DNA of 64,000 bases from Myxococcales bacterium (GTDB taxonomy: Bacteria; Myxococcota_A; Polyangia; Polyangiales; JAFGIB01). Where the stretch lies: positions 62,001 through 126,000 of the forward strand of contig JAOUOP010000001.1 in NCBI GenBank assembly GCA_029880325.1, written 5' to 3'. The position numbers were made by a program, and so were the translations under genes. The notes below the pieces were generated by a model, which was not told the origin of the DNA, searched no databases, and saw only the letters and a list, made by a program, of their open reading frames with translations. Of the stretch, positions 1-7,335 are shown in pieces. The stretch's first letter is position 1, and each line of letters opens with the position of its first letter.

Positions 1-1531
1 GTCCCAGAAGCCACATGCGCTGTAGTTCGAGCAACGCCCGCTCCGCGCTGGGCAATGCCTCGCAACCCGGACCTTCGAGGATCTCCTGAAGCACGGCGAG
101 GGGCGTGGCCGGGTCACTCGCGCGCAGCGCCACCGCATGGCGTTCGTGCAACAAGAGGCGTCTGAGGGCCGCGGCCTCGCCGAGCGGGGGCTGCTCCGGC
201 GCGAGTTCGGAACACAGCTCGATGGCCTCTCCGAGCCAGCCATGGGCCTGCTCGAATTCGCCGTCGGCCACGGCCAGACGCGCCGCACGCAGAAGATGAC
301 GCGCCCGCGTCAGCCCGGTGTGGCCGTAGGCGCGCTCCACCAAATGCTCGCACAAAAGCCCCAGAAGGCCCCGCTCTAGCAGCGCATCCTCGAAGCTTGC
401 CAGGGCCGCAGCCGAGCGGCGATCGGCCAGGACCGCCCCACGCAGCGCCTCCAACTCCCCATCAGAGTCACCCAGGGCCCTGCGCAGGACCGCGATCTCG
501 GTGAGCAGGAGCGCGCGGTCGCCACCGGGCAGCTCCAGTTCCAGGAAGGCCTCCAGGTCGGCGCAGGCGCGTTCGAGGTCGCCCTGCTGGCGGTGGAGTT
601 GGTGCCGCTCGACGCGGCACAGGGGGTCGTCGGGCACCAGTGAAAGCGCGCGATCGTAGGCGGCCATGGCCGCGGCCGGACGGCCCAGGCGCCCGGCTTC
701 GAGCGCCCCCAGCTGCCGAAGCAGGGCGGCGGCGCGACTGCGCGCCCAGGGCTCCTCGGTCTGCGTGGCCAGCCGCTCGGCCCGCCGACACAGGGCCAAA
801 AGCGCCTGGCCCTGCTCTTCGGCGCGACCGCCCTCGCGCGCCATGCGCTCGAGCTGCTGCAGCACACCGAGCGACTCGACCCCCACGTCGGCCGCGGCTT
901 GCACCTCCACGAACGCCGCCTCGCGCTCACCCTGGCGCTCGAGCTGCAAACCCAGCTCGAGCCTGAGCAGGGCCTCGAGCTGGGGATCGGTGGTGGCCTC
1001 GGTGCGCACGCGCAGGGCCCGATCGGCGGCGCCGAAGTCACCGCGACCGCGGGCCTCCAGCTCCAGCATATGAGCGGCCATCAGGCAGCTGGGGTCAGCC
1101 CGCAGCGCCGCCTCCCAGGCGCGCTGCGCAGCGGCCCGATCGCCCAGCTCATCCCAGGCCAAAAGCCCGGCCTCCACCAGGGCCCGCGCCCGGTCGACCG
1201 GCACCGGCGTCAGATCGGCAAAGCGCCGGTAGCCCGCCTCCGCAAGCGCCGAGCGCCCCAGGCGCTGGCACAGCGCGGCATGGGCCCACAGCGATGGCAG
1301 GAGCCGCGGCCACAGTGCGTTGGCCTTCTCATAGTGCTCGAGAGCGGGCTCGCTTTGCCCCATCCGCCGCTCCAGCAGCGAACCTATCTCGTAGTGAAAG
1401 GCGGCGCGCGCCCGCGGTTCCTCGAAGGCTGCGAGGTCCCGCTCCAGCGTGCGCACTCGGGCCTGCGCCGAGACTTCGGGAGGAAGCTTGGGTGGCGGCT
1501 TTTGTGGCATCGGCGAAGCAGCGGCCATCAT
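1..1531 (-). CDS. TPR-rich protein, N-terminal part (3' end beyond window)
   Basis: An uninterrupted minus-strand reading frame runs from ATG ATG at 1531/1528 off the left edge, giving about 510 visible residues. The N-terminus is a short Pro-rich stretch (PQKPPPKLPPE), followed by helical repeats typical of tetratricopeptides, for example HYEKANALWP near residue 55 and AQRAWEAALRADPSC near residue 135. Alternating Ala/Leu/Arg-rich helices continue to the edge. No enzymatic motif or signal peptide is visible, so a cytoplasmic scaffold role is the most that can be inferred. It diverges from ecm across a gap of about 215 bp. Its composition resembles the C-terminal TPR part of the protein at 7336-9636, so the two may be related. 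The frame was read directly on the complementary strand; the other long frames here break up the repeat pattern. Confidence 0.8.
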   Translation of the reverse strand, partial: MMAAASPMPQKPPPKLPPEVSAQARVRTLERDLAAFEEPRARAAFHYEIGSLLERRMGQSEPALEHYEKANALWPRLLPSLWAHAALCQRLGRSALAEAGYRRFADLTPVPVDRARALVEAGLLAWDELGDRAAAQRAWEAALRADPSCLMAAHMLELEARGRGDFGAADRALRVRTEATTDPQLEALLRLELGLQLERQGEREAAFVEVQAAADVGVESLGVLQQLERMAREGGRAEEQGQALLALCRRAERLATQTEEPWARSRAAALLRQLGALEAGRLGRPAAAMAAYDRALSLVPDDPLCRVERHQLHRQQGDLERACADLEAFLELELPGGDRALLLTEIAVLRRALGDSDGELEALRGAVLADRRSAAALASFEDALLERGLLGLLCEHLVERAYGHTGLTRARHLLRAARLAVADGEFEQAHGWLGEAIELCSELAPEQPPLGEAAALRRLLLHERHAVALRASDPATPLAVLQEILEGPGCEALPSAERALLELQRMWLLG

Positions 1532-1747
1532 TGCACAATCCCCATCACTTGTGCGCCCCCGTGCACAGCCGGAGCGGCGACACCGGCGCGCCCGCGAGCC
1601 CCGCTTTCGGCCTCGCCCGGTGCTGAACGGATTTACCAGCCGAAGCAGCCGAGGCAGGAGCCCGCGGCGGTTGAAAAGCCCCGGGTGGAGCGCTACATGC
1701 CTGGGCGCATGGGCCGCTCCCTCTCACGGCCCGGAAAGGAACGGCCC

Positions 1748-3763
1748 GTGGGCAGCAACGGCGACAGCGGAGTGCAAGAGCGAGATCGCCCGTGGATCAT
1801 GCGCACCTACGCCGGTCACAGCACGGCCGAGGCCTCCAATGCGCTGTACCGGAGCAACCTGGAAAAGGGCCAAACCGGTCTGAGCGTGGCCTTCGATTTG
1901 CCCACGCAGACCGGCTACGACCCCGATCACCCGCTGTCGCGCGGTGAAGTGGGCAAGGTCGGCGTGCCGGTCTCCCATCTGGGCGACATGCGCAAGCTCT
2001 TCGACGGACTGCCGCTCGAGCAGATGAATACGTCGATGACGATCAACGCGACGGCGCCCTGGCTCCTGTCGCTCTACATCGCGCTGGCCGAAGAACTGGG
2101 CGTCGACCGCACGCGCCTGATGGGCACCACGCAAAACGACCTGATCAAGGAATACCTCTCGCGGGGTACCTACATCGTGCCGCCGGCAGCCTCGCTGCGG
2201 CTGACGGCCGACATGGTTGCCTACACGGTCAACGAAGTGCCCAAATGGAACCCCGTCAACATCTGCAGCTACCACCTGCAGGAGGCCGGGGCGACGCCCG
2301 TTCAGGAGCTGGCCTATGCGTTGGCCACGGCCATCGCCGTGCTCGACGCCGTTCGCGACGGCGGTCAAGTGGCCCCCGAACAAATGCCCCGCGTGGTCGG
2401 GCGCATCTCGTTCTTCGTCAACGCCGGCATCCGCTTCGTCGAAGAGATGTGCAAGATGCGAGCCTTCGTGCGGCTGTGGGATCGCATCACCTCCGAGCGC
2501 TACGGCGTCGAAGATCCCAAGTACCGGCGCTTCCGCTACGGCGTCCAGGTCAACTCCCTGGGACTGACCGAGCCACAGCCCGAAAACAACATCATCCGCA
2601 TCGTGCTCGAGATGCTGGCGGTGACGCTGAGCAAGGACGCACGGGCGCGGGCGGTGCAGCTGCCTGCCTGGAACGAAGCGCTGGGCCTGCCCCGCCCCTG
2701 GGACCAGCAATGGTCGCTAAGGGCCCAACAAATCCTGGCCTACGAAACAGACCTGCTGGCCTTCGGCGACCTCTTCGACGGCAGCCCCGTGGTCGAAGCC
2801 AAGGTCTCCGACATGGCCGAGGCCGCCTGGACCGAGATCCAGGAGATCCTGTCGCGCGGTGGTGTGGTCGAGGCCGTCGAGAGCGGCTACCTCAAGCAGC
2901 GCCTGGTGGAGTCCAACGCCGAACGCCTGCGCGCCATCGAAGCCGGCGAGCAAGTGGTGGTCGGCGTCAATCGCTACCAACAGGGCGCCGAATCACCCCT
3001 GACCCGCGACCTGGACTCCGCGATTCTGAAGGTCGACCCGGCGGTCGAACAAAAGGCCATCGACGGCATCGCCGAAGCGCGCGCGGCACGCGACGAGCAG
3101 GCGGTGCAGCAGGCCCTCACCCAACTCGAAAGCGCCCTGCGTGCGGGCAAGAACGCCATGCCCGCCTCGATCGCGGCAGCGCGCGCCGGAGCCACCACCG
3201 GCGAATGGGGTCAGGTGTTGCGCGCCGCCTTCGGCGAGTACCGCGCCCCGACCGGCGTGGCGGCCGCGCGCGTCAGCGGCAGCGCGGCCGGCGGCGTCGT
3301 ACGCGTGCGCGAGCGCATCGCGGCGCTAGAGCAAAGCCTGGGCCGCCGCCCCAAGATGCTGGTGGGCAAGCCGGGCCTCGACGGCCACAGCAACGGCGCC
3401 GAACAGATCGCGCTCAAGGCCCGCGACGTGGGCTTCGAGGTCGTCTACGAAGGCATCCGTGTCACCCCCAAGCAGCTGGTGGCTTCGGCACTCGAAGAGG
3501 GCGTGCACGTGATCGGCATCTCGATCCTCAGTGGTTCTCACATGGAGTTGATCCCCGAAGTGCTCGAGCTGGCGCAGCAGTCCGGCATCGGCGACGTCCC
3601 CATCGTGGTGGGCGGCATCATTCCCGAGGCGGACGCCGAACGGCTGCAACAGCAGGGCATCGCGCGCGTTTACACGCCAAAGGACTTCGAGCTCGACGCC
3701 ATCATGGGCGACATCGCCGAACTCATCGCCACGCGCGCCAGCGCCGCCGATGCCGACGCCTGA
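1748..3763 (+). CDS. ecm: Ethylmalonyl-CoA mutase (B12-dependent acyl-CoA mutase, MeaA type)
   Basis: Single-chain B12-dependent acyl-CoA mutase of about 671 residues. It should convert (2R)-ethylmalonyl-CoA to methylsuccinyl-CoA in the ethylmalonyl-CoA pathway. The catalytic TIM-barrel part starts with RTYAGHSTAEASNALYR (about residues 19-35) and contains FDLPTQTGYDPDHP and QMNTSMTINATAPW. The PTQTGYD form is typical of MeaA/ethylmalonyl-CoA mutases, whereas methylmalonyl-CoA mutases usually have a THRGYDSD-like stretch. The C-terminal B12-binding domain carries GLDGHSNGA (DxHxxG, about residues 545-550) and ISILSGSHMELIP. GTG at 1748 was chosen because GGAAAGGA lies just upstream and the N-terminus then matches the family. 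The in-frame ATG at 1697 is an alternative. The gene overlaps meaB by 14 nt. Substrate specificity is assigned from family resemblance only. Confidence 0.9.
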   Translation: MGSNGDSGVQERDRPWIMRTYAGHSTAEASNALYRSNLEKGQTGLSVAFDLPTQTGYDPDHPLSRGEVGKVGVPVSHLGDMRKLFDGLPLEQMNTSMTINATAPWLLSLYIALAEELGVDRTRLMGTTQNDLIKEYLSRGTYIVPPAASLRLTADMVAYTVNEVPKWNPVNICSYHLQEAGATPVQELAYALATAIAVLDAVRDGGQVAPEQMPRVVGRISFFVNAGIRFVEEMCKMRAFVRLWDRITSERYGVEDPKYRRFRYGVQVNSLGLTEPQPENNIIRIVLEMLAVTLSKDARARAVQLPAWNEALGLPRPWDQQWSLRAQQILAYETDLLAFGDLFDGSPVVEAKVSDMAEAAWTEIQEILSRGGVVEAVESGYLKQRLVESNAERLRAIEAGEQVVVGVNRYQQGAESPLTRDLDSAILKVDPAVEQKAIDGIAEARAARDEQAVQQALTQLESALRAGKNAMPASIAAARAGATTGEWGQVLRAAFGEYRAPTGVAAARVSGSAAGGVVRVRERIAALEQSLGRRPKMLVGKPGLDGHSNGAEQIALKARDVGFEVVYEGIRVTPKQLVASALEEGVHVIGISILSGSHMELIPEVLELAQQSGIGDVPIVVGGIIPEADAERLQQQGIARVYTPKDFELDAIMGDIAELIATRASAADADA

Positions 3764-4766
3764 GCAGCGGGCCGGCTCGGTCGCGGCCGGGGTCGCGGCC
3801 GGCGACAAGCGTGCGGTGGCCGCCGCCCTAAACCTGATCGAGGACCGCCGACCCCAGCGCCAGGCGGCCATCGAGGCGCTGCTGGCCCAGCTTGCGGAGC
3901 GGCCCAAGATGCAGCGCATCGGCCTGACCGGCCCCCCCGGCGTCGGCAAGAGCACGCTGGCGGCGGCCCTGGCCCGCGAGCTGCGCACGCGGCAGCGCTC
4001 GGTGGGCGTGCTGGCGGTCGACCCCTCCTCGACGCGCTCGGGCGGGGCGCTTTTGGGCGACCGCGCGCGCATGTCCTTCGACCCGGAGGATACGGGCCTA
4101 TTCGTGCGCTCGCTGGCCACCGCCGGCGACACCGGCGGCCTCGCCTACGCGGCCCATGCCGTGGTGACGGTGCTGTCGGCGGCCTACGACTGCGTGCTGG
4201 TGGAGACCACCGGCGTCGGCCAGACCGAGACCGACATCGAGCATGTGGTCGACACCATCTGCCTGGTGGTCCAGCCCGGCTCGGGCGACGTGCTGCAATT
4301 CATCAAGGCGGGAATCATGGAAATCCCGGATATCCTGGTGGTCAACAAGGCCGACCACGGCATCCTGGCCCAACGCGCGGCGGCCGACCTGGCCGGCGCC
4401 CTGGAGGCCCTGCGAGGGGTGGGCGTGCAGGGCGGCAGCGAAGGCTGGCGCGTGCCCGTGGTATCCACCAGCGCCCGCGATCACCGCGGTATCGACGACC
4501 TCTGCGACCAGCTCGACGCCCACCGGATGGCCGCCCCGGCCGAAGCCCAACGCGCGCGCCGGCTGGCCGGGGAAGTGCACTGGTCCCTGAACCTGCTGCA
4601 GCGCCGCCACGGCGAGTACGCCATCGAGCGCCTCGGCGGCCGCGCCGAAGTCGCACGACGGGCCAGCGAGGCGATCGCGGGCGGCCGGGCACCGCTGAGC
4701 GTGGCCGCGGAGCTGGCGCGGGCCTATCTGATGGCCATGGGCGAGTCCCCGACAGCAGGTGCTTGA
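3750..4766 (+). CDS. meaB: MeaB-type G-protein chaperone of B12-dependent mutase
   Basis: 338-residue SIMIBI-class GTPase of the MeaB/ArgK family, which protects and reloads B12-dependent acyl-CoA mutases. The P-loop GPPGVGKST lies at about residues 61-69. It is followed by the family signature VDPSSTRSGGALLGDRARM, the switch region VETTGVGQTETDIEHV, and the guanine-specificity motif NKAD at about 199-202. The length is normal for the family. The ATG at 3750 lies inside the last codons of ecm, so the two genes are very probably translationally coupled and the encoded protein should serve that mutase. The other mutase in the window, icmF, carries its own fused G domain and should not need this protein. 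Confidence 0.93.
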   Translation: MPTPEQRAGSVAAGVAAGDKRAVAAALNLIEDRRPQRQAAIEALLAQLAERPKMQRIGLTGPPGVGKSTLAAALARELRTRQRSVGVLAVDPSSTRSGGALLGDRARMSFDPEDTGLFVRSLATAGDTGGLAYAAHAVVTVLSAAYDCVLVETTGVGQTETDIEHVVDTICLVVQPGSGDVLQFIKAGIMEIPDILVVNKADHGILAQRAAADLAGALEALRGVGVQGGSEGWRVPVVSTSARDHRGIDDLCDQLDAHRMAAPAEAQRARRLAGEVHWSLNLLQRRHGEYAIERLGGRAEVARRASEAIAGGRAPLSVAAELARAYLMAMGESPTAGA

Positions 4767-4843
4767 ATGCGCCCGGGTGGGTCTGCGTCGGAGGCAGGAG
4801 CCATCAAATCTCCGATCGGCGACAGGAATGGGACCGTAGGGAC

Positions 4844-4872
4844 TTGATCCTTTGTCCCAAGGACTGTACGTA
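4844..4872 (+). promoter_or_regulatory. Candidate sigma70-like promoter before the secreted repeat protein gene
   Basis: TTGATC (4844-4849) and TACGTA (4867-4872) are separated by 17 bp, about 80 bp upstream of the start at 4954. The boxes match the consensus only partly. A short inverted repeat, GGGAC/GTCCC, overlaps the -35 side. This is a pattern call without supporting data. Confidence 0.3.
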
Positions 4873-4953
4873 ATGTACACAGCAAAGCCACATTGGAGCC
4901 GTCCGTGTTTCGGGACACATTGTTCCGAAGCCCAGCCACAAGGAAGTCTGCCC

Positions 4954-6048
4954 ATGGGTCGTCGTAGCCTCTTCCTCACCGCACTTTTGGCCGCCATTTG
5001 CAGCCACTGGAGCCTCGCCGAGGCCCAGGATCAATCGGCGGTGCGCCGCCTGACCAAGCACGGCAATCTCTCGGCGGGTGCCGCCAAGGGTCTGGCCAAT
5101 GACGTCTCCGAGCGCATGAAGCGCGCCGCCGGCATGACAAACACCAACGACCCGCTGCGCATGGCCGTCAGCCAGGCCCTCTTCGGCACGCCGGTGCCGG
5201 GCAACCAGATGGCGGCTGCCAAGGTACGCCTCAGGCTCTATGCGGGCCTGAACGACTGGGCCCTCGACAACATCTTCAAGGCCCAGCCCGGCGCCATCGG
5301 CAGCTGCCAACGCGCGCTGCAACTGGCGCCGAATCAGTGCGCTGCCCTGGTCGCGGCCGGTGGGCGCACGACCTTGGCCGACGCCCAGCGTAGGGGCGGC
5401 GGTGCTGCACCGGCCGCCGGCGGCTATGGAGCCCGCCCCCAGCAGGGCTTCGGACAGCGCCCCGCCTTCGGACAACAGCCGCGCCCAGCCTACGGCCAGC
5501 AGCCGCGCCCAGCCTACGGCCAGCAGCCGCGCCCAGCCTACGGCCAGCAGCCGCGCCCAGCCTACGGCCAGCGCCCGCCCATGCAGCAGCCGCGCCCGGC
5601 CTACGGCCAACCTCCCCCCGTGCAGCAGCCGGCCCCGCGCCCGATGGCCCGCCCGACACAGCAGCCGGCCCCGCGCCCGATGGCTCGCCCCGCGGCTCCT
5701 CGCCAGCCGCAGATGAGCGCGGCCGAGCGCAAGGCGGCCTACAAGCGCAAGCGCGAGGAGTACCTGGAGCGCAAGCGCCAGGAGATGGAAGCGCGCAAGG
5801 CCAAGGTCGTGGCGACGGCGGGCGGCACCGAGCGCGCCGATCGCGGCCCCACCAGCGCCGCAGAAGCCGAGGCCGCGGGCCTGCCGGCCCCCAAACCGGC
5901 GCCGAGCGCGACCGCTTCGGCGGCGCCCGCTGCGGCCGAGCCGGAGCCGGCCGCAGCCCCAGCGCCCAAGAAGAAGGCCAAACCCACGCTCGACGAGGGC
6001 TTCCTCGGTGACCTGCTCGCCGACCCGCTGGGCGGCGGCGGCAAATAG
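4954..6048 (+). CDS. Secreted Pro/Gln-rich repeat protein of unknown function
   Basis: 364-residue protein starting at ATG 4954, with AAGGAAG about 8 nt upstream. The N-terminus (MGRRSLFLTALLAAICSHWS then LAEAQ) is a clear signal peptide with a likely cleavage after ALA/AEA-type residues. A helical region of about 120 residues follows, containing two Cys in IGSCQRALQLAPNQCAAL. Next come a Gly/Pro/Gln/Tyr low-complexity region with four perfect 8-residue repeats (AYGQQPRP), a Lys/Arg/Glu-rich stretch (RKAAYKRKREEYLERKRQEM) and an Ala/Pro-rich tail ending KPTLDEGFLGDLLADPLGGG. The function is unknown. The charged and repeat segments suggest an extended envelope or surface-binding protein. It lies between meaB and mch but has no obvious metabolic link to them. 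Confidence 0.75.
   Translation: MGRRSLFLTALLAAICSHWSLAEAQDQSAVRRLTKHGNLSAGAAKGLANDVSERMKRAAGMTNTNDPLRMAVSQALFGTPVPGNQMAAAKVRLRLYAGLNDWALDNIFKAQPGAIGSCQRALQLAPNQCAALVAAGGRTTLADAQRRGGGAAPAAGGYGARPQQGFGQRPAFGQQPRPAYGQQPRPAYGQQPRPAYGQQPRPAYGQRPPMQQPRPAYGQPPPVQQPAPRPMARPTQQPAPRPMARPAAPRQPQMSAAERKAAYKRKREEYLERKRQEMEARKAKVVATAGGTERADRGPTSAAEAEAAGLPAPKPAPSATASAAPAAAEPEPAAAPAPKKKAKPTLDEGFLGDLLADPLGGGGK
5476..5571 (+). repeat. Four perfect 24-bp tandem repeats encoding AYGQQPRP
   Basis: Four identical head-to-tail 24-bp units (5476, 5500, 5524 and 5548) lie inside the secreted protein gene. Degenerate copies flank them on both sides, for example near 5587. Identity at the DNA level, including third codon positions, indicates recent expansion by slippage or recombination. 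Confidence 0.95.
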
Positions 6049-6058
6049 GCGCACGCAC

Positions 6059-6080
6059 AGGGCCCCCACCCGGGGGGCCC
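6059..6080. terminator. Hairpin between convergent genes
   Basis: GGGCCCCC and GGGGGCCC arms around a 4-5 nt loop lie between the stop of the secreted repeat protein (6048) and the stop of mch (6090). There is no good T-run, so it may act as a bidirectional weak terminator. Confidence 0.5.
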
Positions 6081-6089
6081 TTCCTGCGG

Positions 6090-7163
6090 CTACCCCTTGC
6101 TGGGCATCAGCAGCCAGTAGTCCAAGTCCAGCACCACGTTCGAGTGGTAGCTCTGGCGGCCGTCTTTTTCGACCTTCAGCGAGAGTTCTTCACGCGTGGG
6201 GTCCAGGTTCTTGACCGCCACCAGACGCAGTCTGAGGGCACCCACGTCGCTGCGGCCCGGCAGCGCGGCGCGGTCGAGCACCTCGCTATAGGCGAAGATG
6301 GTGTCGCCGGCGAAGGTCGGATTGCTGTGGGTGCCGCCGTTGAAGGCCAGGATTCCCAGCGCATTGGAGAGGCCGTTGAAGGTCAGCGCCCGCGCCACGC
6401 TGATCACGTGACCGCCGTACATCAGGCGCCGGCCGAAACGCGTATCCTTGGCGCCATGCCCGTCGAAGTGCACCTTGGCGGTGTTCTGGTAGAGGCGCGT
6501 GGCGATGGCGTGCTCGGACTCTTCGATCGTCATGCCGTCCACGTGGTCGATGCGCTCACCCTTCTCGTAGTCCTCGAAGAAAGCCCGCCCCCCGGAGGGC
6601 CAGCTTTCGTAGCGCTCGAGGGTGAGCCCCGCGGGCACCACCAGATCCCCAACCGCCACCTCTGAAGGCATGGCGGGCGCGTCGGCGGCGCCGGTCGGCG
6701 TCTGCGGATCGCGCTTGTTGACCATCACCCAGCGATAGAACTCCAGCACGCGCTCGCCGCGCTGGTTGTCGCCGGTGGTGCGGACCCAGACGACGCCGTT
6801 TTGCCCGCTGCGGTTTTCCTTCTTGCCCATCACCTCGGAAACCGAACGCACGGTATCGCCGGGGTAGACCGGAGCCAGAAAGCGCAGCCCCGCGTAACCG
6901 AGATTGGCAACCGCGTTGAGCGAGACGTCGTTGACCGTCTTGCCAAAGACCATGTGGAAGACCAGCAGATCGTTGACCGTCTCGCGTCGGTAGCCCAGTG
7001 AGCGGGCGTACTCGGCCGAGCAGTGGAGCGGAAAGCGGTCGCCGGTGAGCCCGACGTAGAGCGAGCAATCGCCTTCGGTAATGGTGCGCGGAACGGCGTG
7101 AACCAGCCGCGCTCCCGGCTCGAAGTCTTCAAAGAAATTCCCGGGGTCGGTCTTTTGAACCAT
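6090..7163 (-). CDS. mch: Mesaconyl-CoA hydratase (double MaoC-type hot-dog enzyme)
   Basis: 357-residue double-hot-dog hydratase. It should interconvert mesaconyl-C1-CoA and beta-methylmalyl-CoA in the ethylmalonyl-CoA pathway. The N-terminus NPGNFF-like (DPGNFFEDFEPG), TITEGDCSLYVGLTGDRF, LLVFHMVFGKTVNDVSLNAV and ANLGYAGLRFLAPVYPGDT follow the mesaconyl-CoA hydratase pattern closely. The second MaoC-like half begins near residue 190 (AFFEDYEKGERIDH) and contains RLMYGGHVISVARALTFNG. ATG at 7163 was chosen, preceded by AAGGCAAGGCAAG. Upstream in-frame codons to 7259 are not needed. It is convergent with ecm-meaB, placing two diagnostic pathway enzymes within 5.5 kb. The assignment rests on family resemblance. 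Confidence 0.88.
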   Translation of the reverse strand: MVQKTDPGNFFEDFEPGARLVHAVPRTITEGDCSLYVGLTGDRFPLHCSAEYARSLGYRRETVNDLLVFHMVFGKTVNDVSLNAVANLGYAGLRFLAPVYPGDTVRSVSEVMGKKENRSGQNGVVWVRTTGDNQRGERVLEFYRWVMVNKRDPQTPTGAADAPAMPSEVAVGDLVVPAGLTLERYESWPSGGRAFFEDYEKGERIDHVDGMTIEESEHAIATRLYQNTAKVHFDGHGAKDTRFGRRLMYGGHVISVARALTFNGLSNALGILAFNGGTHSNPTFAGDTIFAYSEVLDRAALPGRSDVGALRLRLVAVKNLDPTREELSLKVEKDGRQSYHSNVVLDLDYWLLMPSKG

Positions 7164-7209
7164 CTTGCCTTGCCTTGCCTTTCCGACCCGCGAAGCCTCG
7201 AGCTGCCGG

Positions 7210-7235
7210 GGTCGGTTCAAACCGACCGGCGCTCT
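7210..7235. promoter_or_regulatory. Palindrome and half-element upstream of mch
   Basis: GGTCGGTT-CA-AACCGACC is a perfect 8-bp inverted repeat (7210-7227), about 50 bp upstream of the mch start. The stretch 7216-7235, TTCAAACCGACCGGCGCTCT, closely resembles the outer arm of the large hairpin at 43467-43633, which has TTCAAACCGGTCGGTGCTCT. A CGCGAAG block also recurs nearby in both. It could be an operator for mch or a decayed half of the same repeat family. Confidence 0.5.
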
Positions 7236-7335
7236 ATCAAAGTGCCCCAAGACCGGCAACCACAGCGCAGATCGCGGCCCCCGGGTTCAAGCTCTGATGC
7301 AGCTCCGCGCCCACGGGCACACCACGCAGGGGCGT

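Noticed and set aside
899..1747. A 954-residue + strand frame suggesting a long N-terminal extension on the mutase.
   Set aside because: The part before about 1700 is the antisense of the TPR gene, has Arg/Pro/His-rich shadow composition, and does not match any mutase. A good ribosome-binding site precedes GTG 1748.
2245..3831. A 528-residue + strand frame inside ecm.
   Set aside because: It is an Arg/Pro/His-rich shadow frame on GC-rich DNA, while the overlapping mutase has intact family motifs.
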